Below, piece by piece: positions 1-8,297 of a stretch of 64,000 nucleotides of DNA. Under the pieces are notes generated by a model. The model was not told where the DNA came from. It saw only the letters and a list, made by a program, of their open reading frames with translations, and made no database searches. Numbering within the stretch: the first letter of the stretch is position 1; every line of letters begins with the position of its first letter. Both the position numbers and the translations under genes were made by a program. The DNA comes from Streptomyces longisporoflavus (GTDB taxonomy: Bacteria > Actinomycetota > Actinomycetes > Streptomycetales > Streptomycetaceae). Location: positions 124,001-188,000 of the forward strand of contig NZ_BMTR01000006.1 of NCBI RefSeq assembly GCF_014649775.1, written 5' to 3'.

Positions 1-818
1 GCTGGCTGCAGTCCGCCGAGGGCGCCATCGCGGGCGGCGCCACCAACAGCTGGCAGGGCCGCTACGCGAAGCCCCCGGCCGGCACCCCCACCTTCTACGG
101 CATGGCCTACGACGAGAAACCCGTCTACCACGACCCGCCGTCCAACCAGTGGTTCGGCTTCCAGGCCTGGTCGATGGAGCGCGTCGCCGAGTACCTCCAC
201 GAGACCGACGACCCCGCCGCGAAGACCGTCATGGACAAGTGGGTGGAGTGGGCGCTCTCCGAGACGAAGATCGCCGCCGACGGCACCTACAGCTTCCCCT
301 CGACGCTGAAGTGGTCCGGTCAGCCCGACACCTGGAACCCGTCAAGTCCCGGCGCCAACACGGGACTTCACGTCTCCGTCGTCGACCGCACCAATGACGT
401 GGGCGTGGCCGGCGCCTACGCCAAGACCCTCACGTACTACGCCGCCGCCACCGGCCACACCGAGGCCGCCACCACGGCCAAGGCACTCCTCGACGGCATG
501 TGGCAGCACCACCGGGACCCCCTGGGCATCGCCGTGCCCGAGACCCGCGCCGACTACAACCGGTTCGACGGCGCGGTGTACGTACCGGACGGCTGGAGCG
601 GCACCATGCCGAACGGCGACACCGTCGACTCCGGATCCGACTTCACCTCCATCCGCTCCTTCTACCGCGACGACCCCGACTGGCCCAAGGTCGAGGCCTA
701 TCTCGCCGGGGGAGCGGCGCCGCAGTTCACCTATCACCGATTCTGGGCGCAGGTCGACATCGCGCTCGCCATGGGGGCGTACGCGGAGCTCCTCGAACCG
801 GGGCCGGGGTCGCGGTGA
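1..818 (+). CDS. GH48 exo-cellulase (reducing-end cellobiohydrolase), C-terminal part
   Basis: This is the last 271 codons of a glycoside hydrolase family 48 protein. The reading frame is open from base 3 and the gene begins left of the window. GH48 enzymes are secreted processive cellobiohydrolases that release cellobiose from the reducing ends of cellulose. The fragment has the family's aromatic-rich C-terminal (alpha/alpha) barrel sequence, such as SNQWFGFQAWSMERV and the closing FTYHRFWAQVDIALAMGAY. It stops right after the catalytic domain, so any cellulose-binding module must lie upstream. Its stop codon overlaps the GTG of the following GH74 gene (GTGA), so the two are probably co-translated. 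Family assignment is by recognition of sequence; the catalytic acid is outside the window. Confidence 0.9.
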   Translation, partial: WLQSAEGAIAGGATNSWQGRYAKPPAGTPTFYGMAYDEKPVYHDPPSNQWFGFQAWSMERVAEYLHETDDPAAKTVMDKWVEWALSETKIAADGTYSFPSTLKWSGQPDTWNPSSPGANTGLHVSVVDRTNDVGVAGAYAKTLTYYAAATGHTEAATTAKALLDGMWQHHRDPLGIAVPETRADYNRFDGAVYVPDGWSGTMPNGDTVDSGSDFTSIRSFYRDDPDWPKVEAYLAGGAAPQFTYHRFWAQVDIALAMGAYAELLEPGPGSR

Positions 819-3124
819 CCGCCCGGACGACGCGCGCCGGGAAACTGCTCGGTGCCCTGTGCCTGATACCGGGGCTGCTCCTGGCCGCCGCCCCCTCCTC
901 CGGCGCCGACGACGTCAAGAAGGCGACCCGGGCCGCGTACACCTGGAAGAACGTCCGCGTGGACGGCGGCGGTTTCGTCCCCGGCATCGTCTTCAACCGC
1001 ACCGAGAAGAACCTCGCCTACGCCCGCACCGACATCGGCGGCGCCTACCGCTGGCAGGAGAAGTCCCGGTCCTGGACCCCGCTGCTCGACTCGGTGGGCT
1101 GGAACGACTGGGGCCACACCGGAGTCGTCAGCATCGCCTCCGACAGCGTCCAGCCGAACAAGGTCTACGCCGCCGTCGGCACGTACACCAATGACTGGGA
1201 CCCCGGAAAGGGTGCCGTCATGCGGTCGGCCGACCGGGGCAGGACCTGGAAGAAGGCCGACCTGCCCTTCAAGCTCGGCGGCAACATGCCGGGCCGGGGC
1301 ATGGGCGAACGCCTCGCCGTAGACCCGCACGACAACCGCGTGCTGTACCTGGGGGCGCCGAGCGGCCACGGCCTGTGGCGCTCCACCGACTCCGGGGCCA
1401 CCTGGTCGGAGGTGACCGCGTTCCCCAACCCCGGCAACTACCGGCAGGACCCCTCCGACCCGACCGGGTACGCCTCCGACAACCAGGGCATCGCCTGGGT
1501 CACCTTCGACGAGTCCACGGGCGCCTCCGGCTCGCGCACCAAGACCGTCTATGTGGGCGTCGCCGACAAGGAGAACGCCGTCTACCGCTCGACGGACGCG
1601 GGCGCCACCTGGTCACGCCTCGCCGGCCAGCCCACCGGACACCTCGCCCACAAGGGTGTGCTGGACGCGGAGAACGGCTACCTCTACCTCGCCTACAGCG
1701 ACAAGGGCGGCCCCTACGACGGCGGCAAGGGCCAGGTGTGGCGGTACGCGACCCGCACCGGGGAGTGGAAGAACATCAGCCCCGCCACCGACGCGGACAC
1801 CTACTACGGCTTCAGCGGGCTGAGCGTCGACCGGCAGCGTCCGGGCACCGTCATGGTCACCGGTTACAGCTCCTGGTTCCCGGACACCCAGATCTTCCGC
1901 TCCACCGACAGCGGCGGAAGCTGGACCGGCGCCTGGAGCTACGCCGCCTATCCCGAGCGCGCCAACCGCTACACCATGGACGTCTCGTCCGTGCCGTGGC
2001 TGTCGTGGGGCGCGAGCCCGGCGCCGCCCGAACAGGCCCCGAAACTGGGCTGGATGACCGAGGCCCTGGAGATCGACCCGTTCGACTCCGACCGGATGAT
2101 GTATGGCACCGGAGCCACCGTCTACGGCACCGAGAACCTGCGTCAGTGGGACAGCGGCGGCAAGTTCACCGTCACCCCGATGGTCAAGGGCCTGGAGGAG
2201 ACCGCCGTCAACGACATCGACGCGCCCGCCTCCGGGGCGCCGCTGCTCAGCGCGCTCGGCGACATCGGCGGCTTCCGGCACACGGACATCACCAAGGTGC
2301 CGCCCCTGATGTACACCGAGCCCAACTTCACCAGCACGACCAGCCTCGACCACGCCGAGAGCGACCCGGACACGGTGGTGCGCGTCGGCCAGCTCGACAG
2401 CGGGCCGCGCATCGCCTTTTCCGGTGACAACGGCGCCACTTGGTCGGCGGGCAAGGAACCGCCGGGCGTGTCAGGCGGCGGCACGGTGGCCACGTCCGCC
2501 GACGGCAGCCGCTTCGTGTGGAGCCCGGACGGCACGGGCGTGCACACCAGCGGCGACCGGGGCGCGACATGGATGGCGTCCACCGGCATCCCGCAGGGCG
2601 CGGTCGTCGAGTCCGACCGGGCCGACGCGAAGACGTTCTACGGCTTCAAGTCCGGGACGTTCTACGTCAGCAGGGACGGCGGGGCGACCTTCACCGCGAA
2701 GGCGTCCACCGGACTGCCCGCCGAAGGCCCGGTGCGCTTCAAGGCCCTGCCGGGGAAGGCGGGCGACATCTGGCTCGCGGGCGGCAAGACCGGCGGCACG
2801 TACGGACTGTGGCACTCGACGGACTCCGGCGCGAGCTTCACCCGCGTCCAGGGCGTCGAGGAGGCCGACACCATCGGCTTCGGCAAGGCCGCGCCGGGCT
2901 CCGGCCACCAGACGCTCTACACCAGCGCGAAGATCGGCGCGGTGCGCGGCATCTTCCGCTCCACCGACGCCGGCGAGAGCTGGGTGCGGATCAACGACGA
3001 CACACACCAGTGGGGCTGGACCGGCGCGGCCATCACCGGTGATCCGCGGGTCTACGGACGGGTGTACGTCGCCACGAACGGCCGTGGCATCGTGTACGGG
3101 GACACGGCCGCCCGGCGGAGGTGA
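815..3124 (+). CDS. Secreted GH74 xyloglucanase
   Basis: A 769-residue xyloglucan-active endoglucanase or reducing-end-specific cellobiohydrolase of family GH74. GTG at 815 is chosen because it overlaps the GH48 stop by 4 bases and gives a clean signal peptide (ARTTRAGKLL, then a hydrophobic stretch ending near AAPSSGA). At least eight Asp-box/BNR repeats of the type S-x-D-x-G-x-T/S-W are spread along the protein (RSADRGRTW, RSTDSGATW, RSTDAGATW, RSTDSGGSW, TSGDRGATW, VSRDGGATF, RSTDAGESW), as expected for the twin seven-bladed propeller fold. The two catalytic aspartates of the family fit D73 in TDIGGAYRW and D483 in GDIGGFRH. No carbohydrate-binding module follows. A LacI-type repressor gene with its palindromic sites lies just downstream. 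Confidence 0.93.
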   Translation: MTARTTRAGKLLGALCLIPGLLLAAAPSSGADDVKKATRAAYTWKNVRVDGGGFVPGIVFNRTEKNLAYARTDIGGAYRWQEKSRSWTPLLDSVGWNDWGHTGVVSIASDSVQPNKVYAAVGTYTNDWDPGKGAVMRSADRGRTWKKADLPFKLGGNMPGRGMGERLAVDPHDNRVLYLGAPSGHGLWRSTDSGATWSEVTAFPNPGNYRQDPSDPTGYASDNQGIAWVTFDESTGASGSRTKTVYVGVADKENAVYRSTDAGATWSRLAGQPTGHLAHKGVLDAENGYLYLAYSDKGGPYDGGKGQVWRYATRTGEWKNISPATDADTYYGFSGLSVDRQRPGTVMVTGYSSWFPDTQIFRSTDSGGSWTGAWSYAAYPERANRYTMDVSSVPWLSWGASPAPPEQAPKLGWMTEALEIDPFDSDRMMYGTGATVYGTENLRQWDSGGKFTVTPMVKGLEETAVNDIDAPASGAPLLSALGDIGGFRHTDITKVPPLMYTEPNFTSTTSLDHAESDPDTVVRVGQLDSGPRIAFSGDNGATWSAGKEPPGVSGGGTVATSADGSRFVWSPDGTGVHTSGDRGATWMASTGIPQGAVVESDRADAKTFYGFKSGTFYVSRDGGATFTAKASTGLPAEGPVRFKALPGKAGDIWLAGGKTGGTYGLWHSTDSGASFTRVQGVEEADTIGFGKAAPGSGHQTLYTSAKIGAVRGIFRSTDAGESWVRINDDTHQWGWTGAAITGDPRVYGRVYVATNGRGIVYGDTAARRR

Positions 3125-3157
3125 CCGCCTCCCCAACTGCACCGGCACAGCAGGGCA

Positions 3158-3173
3158 GTCGAAGCGCTTCGAC
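3158..3173. promoter_or_regulatory. LacI-type operator, 16-bp perfect palindrome
   Basis: GTCGAAGCGCTTCGAC is a perfect palindrome in the gap between the GH74 gene and the LacI gene. The GCGC-centred core is typical of LacI/CebR operators. The same 14-bp core (TCGAAGCGCTTCGA) occurs twice between the divergent xyloglucan operons near 41.5 kb. Its position suggests autoregulation of the repressor gene. Confidence 0.75.
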
Positions 3174-3225
3174 GCACCTATGGACAGTACATGGGTGTCC
3201 CTCTAGGGTCGAGATGGCCTAAAGT

Positions 3226-3237
3226 CGAAGCGCTTCG
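3226..3237. promoter_or_regulatory. LacI-type operator, second copy
   Basis: CGAAGCGCTTCG, a 12-bp perfect palindrome 53 bp downstream of the end of the first copy and 28 bp before the ATG of the LacI-family gene. Two spaced sites are consistent with autorepression, possibly with looping. Confidence 0.7.
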
Positions 3238-3265
3238 CCACCGCCTGAACCCCCAGGAGAGCCGC

Positions 3266-4279
3266 ATGGTCACCCTTGCCGAGGTAGCCCACCACGCCGG
3301 AGTCTCGGCCAGCACGGTGAGCTATGTACTCAGCGGCAAGCGGTCCATCTCCGCCTCCACCAAGGACCGTGTCGAACGCTCCATCCAGGAGCTCGGCTAC
3401 CACCCGAACGCCGGCGCCCGCGCCCTGGCCAGCAGCCGCTCCAACATCATCGCCCTGATGGTGCCGCTGCGCACCGACATGTACGTGCCGGTGATGATGG
3501 AGATAGCCATCGCCGTCGCCACCACCGCACGCACCCATGGGTACGACGTGCTGCTCCTGACCGGCGAGGAGGGCCCCGAGGCGGTCCGCCGCATCGAGGG
3601 CAGTTCGCTCGCCGACGCGATGATCCTCATGGACGTGGAGCTGCACGACGAGCGGCTTCCGCTGATCCGCGAGACCGGCAGGCCCGCCGTCCTCATCGGC
3701 CTCCCCGCCGACCCCACCGGCCTGACCTGCGTCGACCTCGACTTCGTGGCGACCGGCGCGCAGTGCGTGGAACATCTCTCCGGGCTCGGCCACCGCGAGA
3801 TCGCCGTGATCGGCGAGGCCCCCGCCGTGTACGAGCGGCACACCGGGTTCGCCGAGCGCACCCTGGACGGGCTGCGCGGCCGGGCCGCCGAGCTCGGCGT
3901 GCGGGTGCTGCACCGGCCCTGCGAGGGGACGTACGACGCACTGGCCGCGACCCTGGCCCGCGTCTTCGACGAACGGCCCGGCACCACGGGCTTCGTCGTG
4001 CAGAACGAGTCCGCCGTGGAACCCCTCCTGAGCCTCCTGCGCCGGCAGGGCCGCGCCATTCCGGAAGACGTCTCCGTCATCGCCGTCTGCCCCGACCAGG
4101 TCGCCACCCAGGCCTCGGTGCGGCTCACCTCCGTCGCCATCCCCGCACAGGAGATGGGACGGCAGGCGGTGGAGCGCGTCGTCGCGAAGCTGCGCGACGA
4201 GGCCGTCGACGAAGTCACCCTGCTGACACCGGAGTTGACCGTACGGTCGAGCTCGGGTCCGGGGCCCGCGAAGGGCTGA
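3266..4279 (+). CDS. LacI-family transcriptional repressor, CebR-like
   Basis: A 337-residue regulator. An N-terminal helix-turn-helix (residues 3-22, TLAEVAHHAGVSASTVSYVL) and the hinge NAGARALA are followed by a periplasmic-binding-protein-like effector domain. It closely resembles Streptomyces CebR, the cello-oligosaccharide-responsive repressor, over its whole length (for example NIIALMVPLRTDMYVPVMMEI). ATG 3266 is preferred because it follows AGGAG and begins exactly at the family's MVTLAEVA; an upstream in-frame ATG at 3191 would place the operator inside the coding region. It sits after cellulase and xyloglucanase genes. The GAAGCGCTTC palindromes here differ from the known CebR site (TGGGAGCGCTCCCA), so it is probably a paralogue sensing a xyloglucan- or cellulose-derived sugar. 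The ligand is not known. Confidence 0.88.
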   Translation: MVTLAEVAHHAGVSASTVSYVLSGKRSISASTKDRVERSIQELGYHPNAGARALASSRSNIIALMVPLRTDMYVPVMMEIAIAVATTARTHGYDVLLLTGEEGPEAVRRIEGSSLADAMILMDVELHDERLPLIRETGRPAVLIGLPADPTGLTCVDLDFVATGAQCVEHLSGLGHREIAVIGEAPAVYERHTGFAERTLDGLRGRAAELGVRVLHRPCEGTYDALAATLARVFDERPGTTGFVVQNESAVEPLLSLLRRQGRAIPEDVSVIAVCPDQVATQASVRLTSVAIPAQEMGRQAVERVVAKLRDEAVDEVTLLTPELTVRSSSGPGPAKG

Positions 4280-4480
4280 CGCGTACGCGGTGCGGCTCAG
4301 GGGGTGGTCACCGTGCAGGCACGGCCCGCGTCATCCACCGGTCGTCGGTGACCTGTTGCGGGTGCAGTGGATCGTTTCTGTTGGCCGATGAGGCACTCGC
4401 CAGGGTGAACATCCCGGTGTGGCGGTGGATTTGCCCGGCCATCGCCCCTAAAGCTGTGGTCGGCAACAGTCAGCGATCGG

Positions 4481-4885
4481 ATGGGGATGCCTGTGAAACA
4501 ACAGATCGGCATCGTATGCGCGGCCCTTGTACTGATGGCCTCGACGATCGGCATGGCCCCACCCCGCATCCAGGACCCCGACGGCTGCGGGAGAACCGAC
4601 CGCGGATGGCTGTGCATGACCAGCCCGGCAGGCGGTCACAAGCCTGGCGTATACAAGGCGGGCTACGACCGCTACCGGGGCGGGGAGATCACCGTCAAGC
4701 TCGGCTACCAGATCCGTATGAAGCGCACCGGGATCATCGCGGAGTCGAAGTGGCTGGGCACCAAGAAGACCCGCAACGGCTACGCGGCCTTTACAAAGCG
4801 GCTCCCCATGAGCGACGACGCGTGTATCCGAGCCAAGATGAAGCACGGCAGCAAGTACTACATCTCCAAGTACCTCGACTGCTGA
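4481..4885 (+). CDS. Small secreted protein of unknown function
   Basis: An up to 134-residue protein with an N-terminal hydrophobic segment (IGIVCAALVLMASTIGMA) that looks like a signal peptide. The basic mature part of about 105 residues has four cysteines (GCGRTD, WLCMTS, DDACIRA, final YLDC) that could form two disulphides. Starts at 4481 (ATG), 4487 (ATG) and 4493 (GTG) are all in frame; GGGGA at 4483-4487 would best serve the GTG at 4493. I do not recognise a named domain. It is followed by a VanZ-like gene 25 bases on and has no visible link to the carbohydrate genes. Confidence 0.6.
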   Translation: MGMPVKQQIGIVCAALVLMASTIGMAPPRIQDPDGCGRTDRGWLCMTSPAGGHKPGVYKAGYDRYRGGEITVKLGYQIRMKRTGIIAESKWLGTKKTRNGYAAFTKRLPMSDDACIRAKMKHGSKYYISKYLDC

Positions 4886-4910
4886 TCCGAACGGTTCAGG
4901 GGAGCTCAGC

Positions 4911-5522
4911 GTGTGGCGCATCGTCTTCTACGTGAACGCGTGGACGGTGTCCCTGTTCCTCACGGTGGTCGCAGCGGCTGCTGTCGGGCTGGGGGTGTGG
5001 CGCCGCCCGTCGCCGCGCCGCCAACGCCGGGCGGCTCGGGCGCTGTGGTGGGCGTGCCTGGTGGCGGCGCTGGCGGCCACCGTCATCCCGGACCGGCCGA
5101 TCGGCTCCGGAGTCCCCTACGTGGCGATGATCCCAGGTGAGGGACTGTGGGGGAGCGCCGCCGACTACATGTACGCCAGCGAAAGGCACATGATCCTCGT
5201 GCTGCAGATCGCCAACGCAGCCATGTTCGTGCCCCTCGGCCTGTTCGCCTATGCGGCGGCCCGACGTCCTTCGTCACCAATGATCGTGCTGGGCTGCTTC
5301 GCCTTGAGCGTGACCATCGAGGTGGTGCAGCTGGTGATGAACGCCGGCCGGGTCGTCGATATCGACGACGTCATCTTCAACACCGCCGGCGGACTGGTCG
5401 GCTGCCTGCTCGCGAAGGCGGCGTGGACGGTGACAGGGCGCGGGGCCGAGACCGATGTGAGGCGGCACGCGGGGCGGGCGCATCCTCTCCGTGCCTGGCT
5501 GCTCGACCAGTTCAGAGGCTGA
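4911..5522 (+). CDS. VanZ-family integral membrane protein
   Basis: A 203-residue membrane protein with about four to five hydrophobic helices. It has VanZ-like features: the NAAMFVPLG segment in the second half, then a transmembrane helix with SVTIEVVQL, then DIDDVIFNTAGGLVG. VanZ-family proteins are named for teicoplanin resistance in enterococci, but most actinobacterial members have no assigned role. The GTG start is preceded by CAGGGGAG at suitable spacing. The gene lies in the non-carbohydrate interlude and its stop is followed by degraded sequence. Function in this organism cannot be stated. Confidence 0.75.
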   Translation: MWRIVFYVNAWTVSLFLTVVAAAAVGLGVWRRPSPRRQRRAARALWWACLVAALAATVIPDRPIGSGVPYVAMIPGEGLWGSAADYMYASERHMILVLQIANAAMFVPLGLFAYAAARRPSSPMIVLGCFALSVTIEVVQLVMNAGRVVDIDDVIFNTAGGLVGCLLAKAAWTVTGRGAETDVRRHAGRAHPLRAWLLDQFRG

Positions 5523-5771
5523 CGGGCCGGGTCCTTGAGGTGGCGTGCCCGGCTCGGCGACAGAGAGGGTGAACTCCGCTTCTTCCAGCTCGCGCAGCAG
5601 CTGCCGCTTGACGGCCAGATCACGCGAAGTCTGCGTCGGATCATGCTTCAGGATGTGGTCGACGATTGGGCCCTCGGGCCAGCGCACCGATCGACCGTCC
5701 GCCGCCCCGCCCACTAAAGGCACCACCCTGCAGCCGTCGATGTCGACGATGCCGCCCGTGTCATCTGTCGA
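5520..5771 (-). pseudogene. Remnant resembling DUF6221-type small protein
   Basis: On the minus strand an open stretch from about 5771 reads DDTGGIVDIDGCRVVPL, then VDHILKHDPTQTSRDLAVKRQLLREL. The HDP-x(6)-D/E-x-AKRxLL pattern is like the C-terminal part of DUF6221 proteins found in Streptomyces phages and integrative elements. No credible start codon with a ribosome site is seen; the frame is closed upstream by a TGA at 5772-5774 and runs on antisense into the VanZ gene. I interpret it as a decayed fragment. Similarity is from memory of the family and is weak. Confidence 0.3.
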
Positions 5772-5878
5772 TCACGGGCCCCGCGGAGCCTCCCTGTCGC
5801 GACGATCATGCCGGTGTCAGGGTCGGTGCGCGCGACAAGACGACCAGCCACAGGATCAGCCTGCTTCCGCTCCTGGAG

Positions 5879-5992
5879 TTACGCGTCTGCCACGGCCATG
5901 ACGGCTTTCACCAGGGTCTCGGAGGGGTAGCCCACGATCGTGTTCACGGCTTCTGCGTAACGGGCGTAGAGCTCGGCTGCCTTATCACTCAC
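5879..5992 (-). other. Possible 37-codon ORF, accessory-element remnant
   Basis: A minus-strand GTG-initiated frame encodes VSDKAAELYARYAEAVNTI followed by VGYPSETLVKAVMAVADA and a TAA stop. The composition (amphipathic helix, no Arg/Pro excess) looks like real protein rather than a GC-rich shadow frame. The frame continues past the stop with plausible sequence (LQERKQADPVAGRLVART), so it may be the start of a longer gene interrupted by a nonsense mutation. Together with the fragment at 5520-5771 it suggests a decayed phage- or ICE-like segment. The stretch 5523-6092 holds nothing else I can support. Confidence 0.25.
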
Positions 5993-6051
5993 AACAGCCA
6001 CCGTTGGCCGACCTACCGGCTCGGGTTTTGCGACTGTGCGCGACGTCGGGC

Positions 6052-6075
6052 CGCCGCTATTCTGCGGCAGCGGCG
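6052..6075 (-). terminator. Possible terminator hairpin after PL11 gene
   Basis: CGCCGCT (6052-6058) and AGCGGCG (6069-6075) can pair around a 10-base loop, 17 bp past the stop of the rhamnogalacturonan lyase gene. There is no U tract and the stem is short, so support is modest. Confidence 0.3.
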
Positions 6076-6092
6076 AACGTCCTTCGCACAGC

Positions 6093-7994
6093 TCAGGGGG
6101 CGGTCACCGCAGGGCGTGGTGCCTTCGCCATTCCGGAGCCGATGAAGAAGCTCGGGTGCGGGGGCTGGTTGTAGGCCGTGTTCTGCCAGGCCAGCGCCGT
6201 GCGGTACTGGATGTCGTGGAGCAGCGTGGTGATCTTCGTCTTCGTCTCGTGCGGGGTGGAGTAGATCCGCAGCGCCTTGTTGTCCGCCGTGCGCCACACC
6301 ACCTCCTCGCGCCAGTCGCCGATGATGTCTCCGGAGAGCGCGGGCGTCGCCTTCGTGCCGTTGTTGGACGCGACGGACGCCCCGGTCAGGAGCCGGGTCT
6401 CGCCGCCCGTGCCGTACTTGTCGATCCGGGTGCCGTCGAGGAGCTCGCGGGTGGTGTCGCCGTCCCACCAGTTCACGAAGTTGACGCTGGACGGCTCGCG
6501 GCCGAGGGACGCCCCGGACGGCGAGCGCAGGGTGTTGTCGGCCGCGGACCACGACTCGGCGCCCGCCGAACCGGCGTAGACGTCGGCGGACACGCCCCGG
6601 CCGTTGTCGGAGCCGGACGCCGTGGTCCACAGGCGCTGGCCCGTGCGGGCGTCGGCCATCCAGGAGCCGGGCTTGGAGCTGTCCTCGGACACCTTGAAGT
6701 ACTCAAGACCCGTGCGCGAGGGATCGAGGTCGCCGACGTGCCCGGCGTCGCCGTGCCCGAGCTTGGTCGTCCACAGGCCGCTGCCGTTGTCGTCGACGGT
6801 CATCGCGCCGTAGACGATCTCGTCCTTGCCGTCGCTGTCGACGTCCGCGACCGACAGGCTGTGGTTGCCCTGTCCGTCGTACCCCTTGCCGGTGTTCGTC
6901 GAGGAGTTGGTGTCGAAGGTCCAGCGCCGGGTGAAGGCGCCGCCCCGCCAGTCCCAGGCGGCGATGACGGACCGCGTGTAGTAGCCGCGCGCCATGATCA
7001 GTGAGGGCCTGCTGCCGTCGAGGTAGGCGGTCCCGGCGAGGAAGCGGTCCACGCGGTTGCCGTAACTGTCGCCCCAGCCCGCCACGTTGCCCCGCGCGGG
7101 AACGTAGTCGACCGTGTCGAGCGCGGCGCCCGAGCGGCCGTCGAACATGGTCAGGTACTCGGGTCCGGCAAGGACGTAGCCGCCGGAGTTGCGGTGGTCG
7201 GCCGAGGAGCTGCCGATCACCTTGCCCGCGCCGTCCTTCGTGCCGTCCGCCGTCTTCGTGGCGACCTCGGCCCTGCCGTCGCCGTCGTAGTCGTACACCT
7301 GGAACTGCGTGTAGTGCGCTCCCGAGCGGATGTTGCGGCCCAGGTCGATCCGCCACAGGCGGGTGCCGTCCAGCTTGACGCCGTCGATGATCGTGTTGCC
7401 GGTGTAGCCGGACTGCGAGTTGTCCTTGGCGTTGGTGGGCTGCCACTTCAGCACGAAGTCCAGGGCGCCGTCCCCGTCGAGGTCGCCCACGGACGCGTCG
7501 TTCGCCTCGTACGTGTACGCCACGCCGTCCGGGGTGGTGCCCCCGGCGGGCGGCGTGATCGGCACGTCCTTGTACCCGGCGCGGAACTGCACCGCGTGCA
7601 CGGAGTCGCCCTGCTCGGCACCGTCGACCACCGCACGCACGGTGTAGTCGGCGCTGTTCGGGGCGCCCGCGTGGAAGTAGTTCGTCGAGCCGGTGACCGG
7701 GGACGCGTTGACCTTCGTACCGCCCCGGTAGACGTTGAAGGCCACGTCGTCGTCATCGGTGCCGAGCCAGCGCCAGCTGACCAGGTTCCCGGCGTCGGTG
7801 TGCACGCTGACCACGCCCCGGTCAAGCGACTCGGCCTGGCGGGTCGTGGCCGCGGACGAGGTCGACGACAGGGCGATCAGCCCACCGGCGGCGAGCGCGC
7901 CCGCGACGACGGCGGTGACCAGAACCCGGCCGCGGGCCCGCCGCCCTCGGCGGCCTCTGCGGCGGCGAACTTCGGTGTACGGATGCTCGGCCAT
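6093..7994 (-). CDS. Secreted PL11 rhamnogalacturonan lyase
   Basis: A 633-residue polysaccharide lyase family 11 enzyme, like Bacillus YesW/YesX, which cleaves the rhamnose-galacturonate backbone of rhamnogalacturonan-I by beta-elimination. An Arg-rich N terminus (RRRRGRRGRRARGR) and a hydrophobic segment ending in SSAATTR form the export signal. The mature protein has the PL11 pattern: NLVSWRWLGTD, an FNVYRG beta domain, repeated DLDGDG and DYDGDGRAEV calcium-binding propeller motifs, NHSLSVADVDSDGKDEIVYG, NWWDGD, DIIGDWREEVVWR, and the C-terminal LHDIQYRTALAWQNTAYNQPPH. ATG 7994 has GCAGGAGC upstream; the much longer open frame upstream of it runs antisense through the sigma-factor region and is not coding. 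It is monocistronic and shares a promoter-like motif with the PL3 gene at 9799. Confidence 0.95.
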   Translation of the reverse strand: MAEHPYTEVRRRRGRRGRRARGRVLVTAVVAGALAAGGLIALSSTSSAATTRQAESLDRGVVSVHTDAGNLVSWRWLGTDDDDVAFNVYRGGTKVNASPVTGSTNYFHAGAPNSADYTVRAVVDGAEQGDSVHAVQFRAGYKDVPITPPAGGTTPDGVAYTYEANDASVGDLDGDGALDFVLKWQPTNAKDNSQSGYTGNTIIDGVKLDGTRLWRIDLGRNIRSGAHYTQFQVYDYDGDGRAEVATKTADGTKDGAGKVIGSSSADHRNSGGYVLAGPEYLTMFDGRSGAALDTVDYVPARGNVAGWGDSYGNRVDRFLAGTAYLDGSRPSLIMARGYYTRSVIAAWDWRGGAFTRRWTFDTNSSTNTGKGYDGQGNHSLSVADVDSDGKDEIVYGAMTVDDNGSGLWTTKLGHGDAGHVGDLDPSRTGLEYFKVSEDSSKPGSWMADARTGQRLWTTASGSDNGRGVSADVYAGSAGAESWSAADNTLRSPSGASLGREPSSVNFVNWWDGDTTRELLDGTRIDKYGTGGETRLLTGASVASNNGTKATPALSGDIIGDWREEVVWRTADNKALRIYSTPHETKTKITTLLHDIQYRTALAWQNTAYNQPPHPSFFIGSGMAKAPRPAVTAP

Positions 7995-8042
7995 GGAGTG
8001 CTCCTGCGGGGGAGAGAGACGGGGCGAGGGACAGTGCCTCGA

Positions 8043-8074
8043 CCCAGTCGCCGCGGGACGCGCGAAAGGTTGCC
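8043..8074 (-). promoter_or_regulatory. Putative ECF-type promoter for the PL11 gene
   Basis: Reading on the minus strand: GGCAACC (8074-8068), a 17-bp spacer, then CGACTGGG (8050-8043), about 50 bp before the ATG. An AAC-containing -35 element is typical of ECF sigma factors. The block AGCGGCAACCTTTCGC recurs with one change upstream of the PL3 gene at the same distance from its start, on the other side of the ECF sigma gene. An inverted AACCTTCG copy lies at 8084-8091. Confidence 0.5.
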
Positions 8075-8191
8075 GCTCGGAGGAACCTTCGCGGCGGCGG
8101 CGCGCGCGGCGGGTGGAGGCGAACCGTTCCGGATGGCCCCAAAGCGCCCATGCCGCGGCCTGGCTCAGATCTGACTGGAGTTCCGGACGTT

Positions 8192-8207
8192 GTTCGATCT
8201 CTCGCAC
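8192..8207. promoter_or_regulatory. IclR-like box GTTCGATCTCTCGCAC
   Basis: Matches GTTCGNNNTYTCG, the motif found also at 24756, 28290, 54148 and 56405. It lies in the 303-bp gap (7995-8297) between the divergent PL11 and ECF sigma genes, about 90 bp before the sigma start codon, so it could control the sigma gene. This is the weakest copy in its palindromic centre. Apart from this box and the ECF-type motif I see nothing else in the gap. Confidence 0.4.
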
Positions 8208-8297
8208 GGACGTTGCTATGCTCGCGCACCGCACTTCGGCGGCACGGGGGCCACCAGCGCGCGTGCACAGCCGCGCAAGCACAGAAAGAGGTGACCC

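Noticed and set aside
3191..3265. Upstream ATG at 3191 as start of the LacI gene
   Set aside because: It would add 25 residues before the conserved helix-turn-helix start, include an operator in the coding region, and lacks a ribosome site; ATG 3266 has AGGAG.
4297..4617. 106-codon minus-strand frame upstream of the small secreted protein
   Set aside because: No ribosome site or domain, and it overlaps the better-supported plus-strand gene; the gap 4280-4480 otherwise shows nothing I can name.
8084..8091. AACCTTCG as a plus-strand ECF promoter for the sigma gene itself
   Set aside because: No convincing -10 element at the right distance and about 210 bp from the start codon; it may only be the inverted arm of the PL11 promoter motif.
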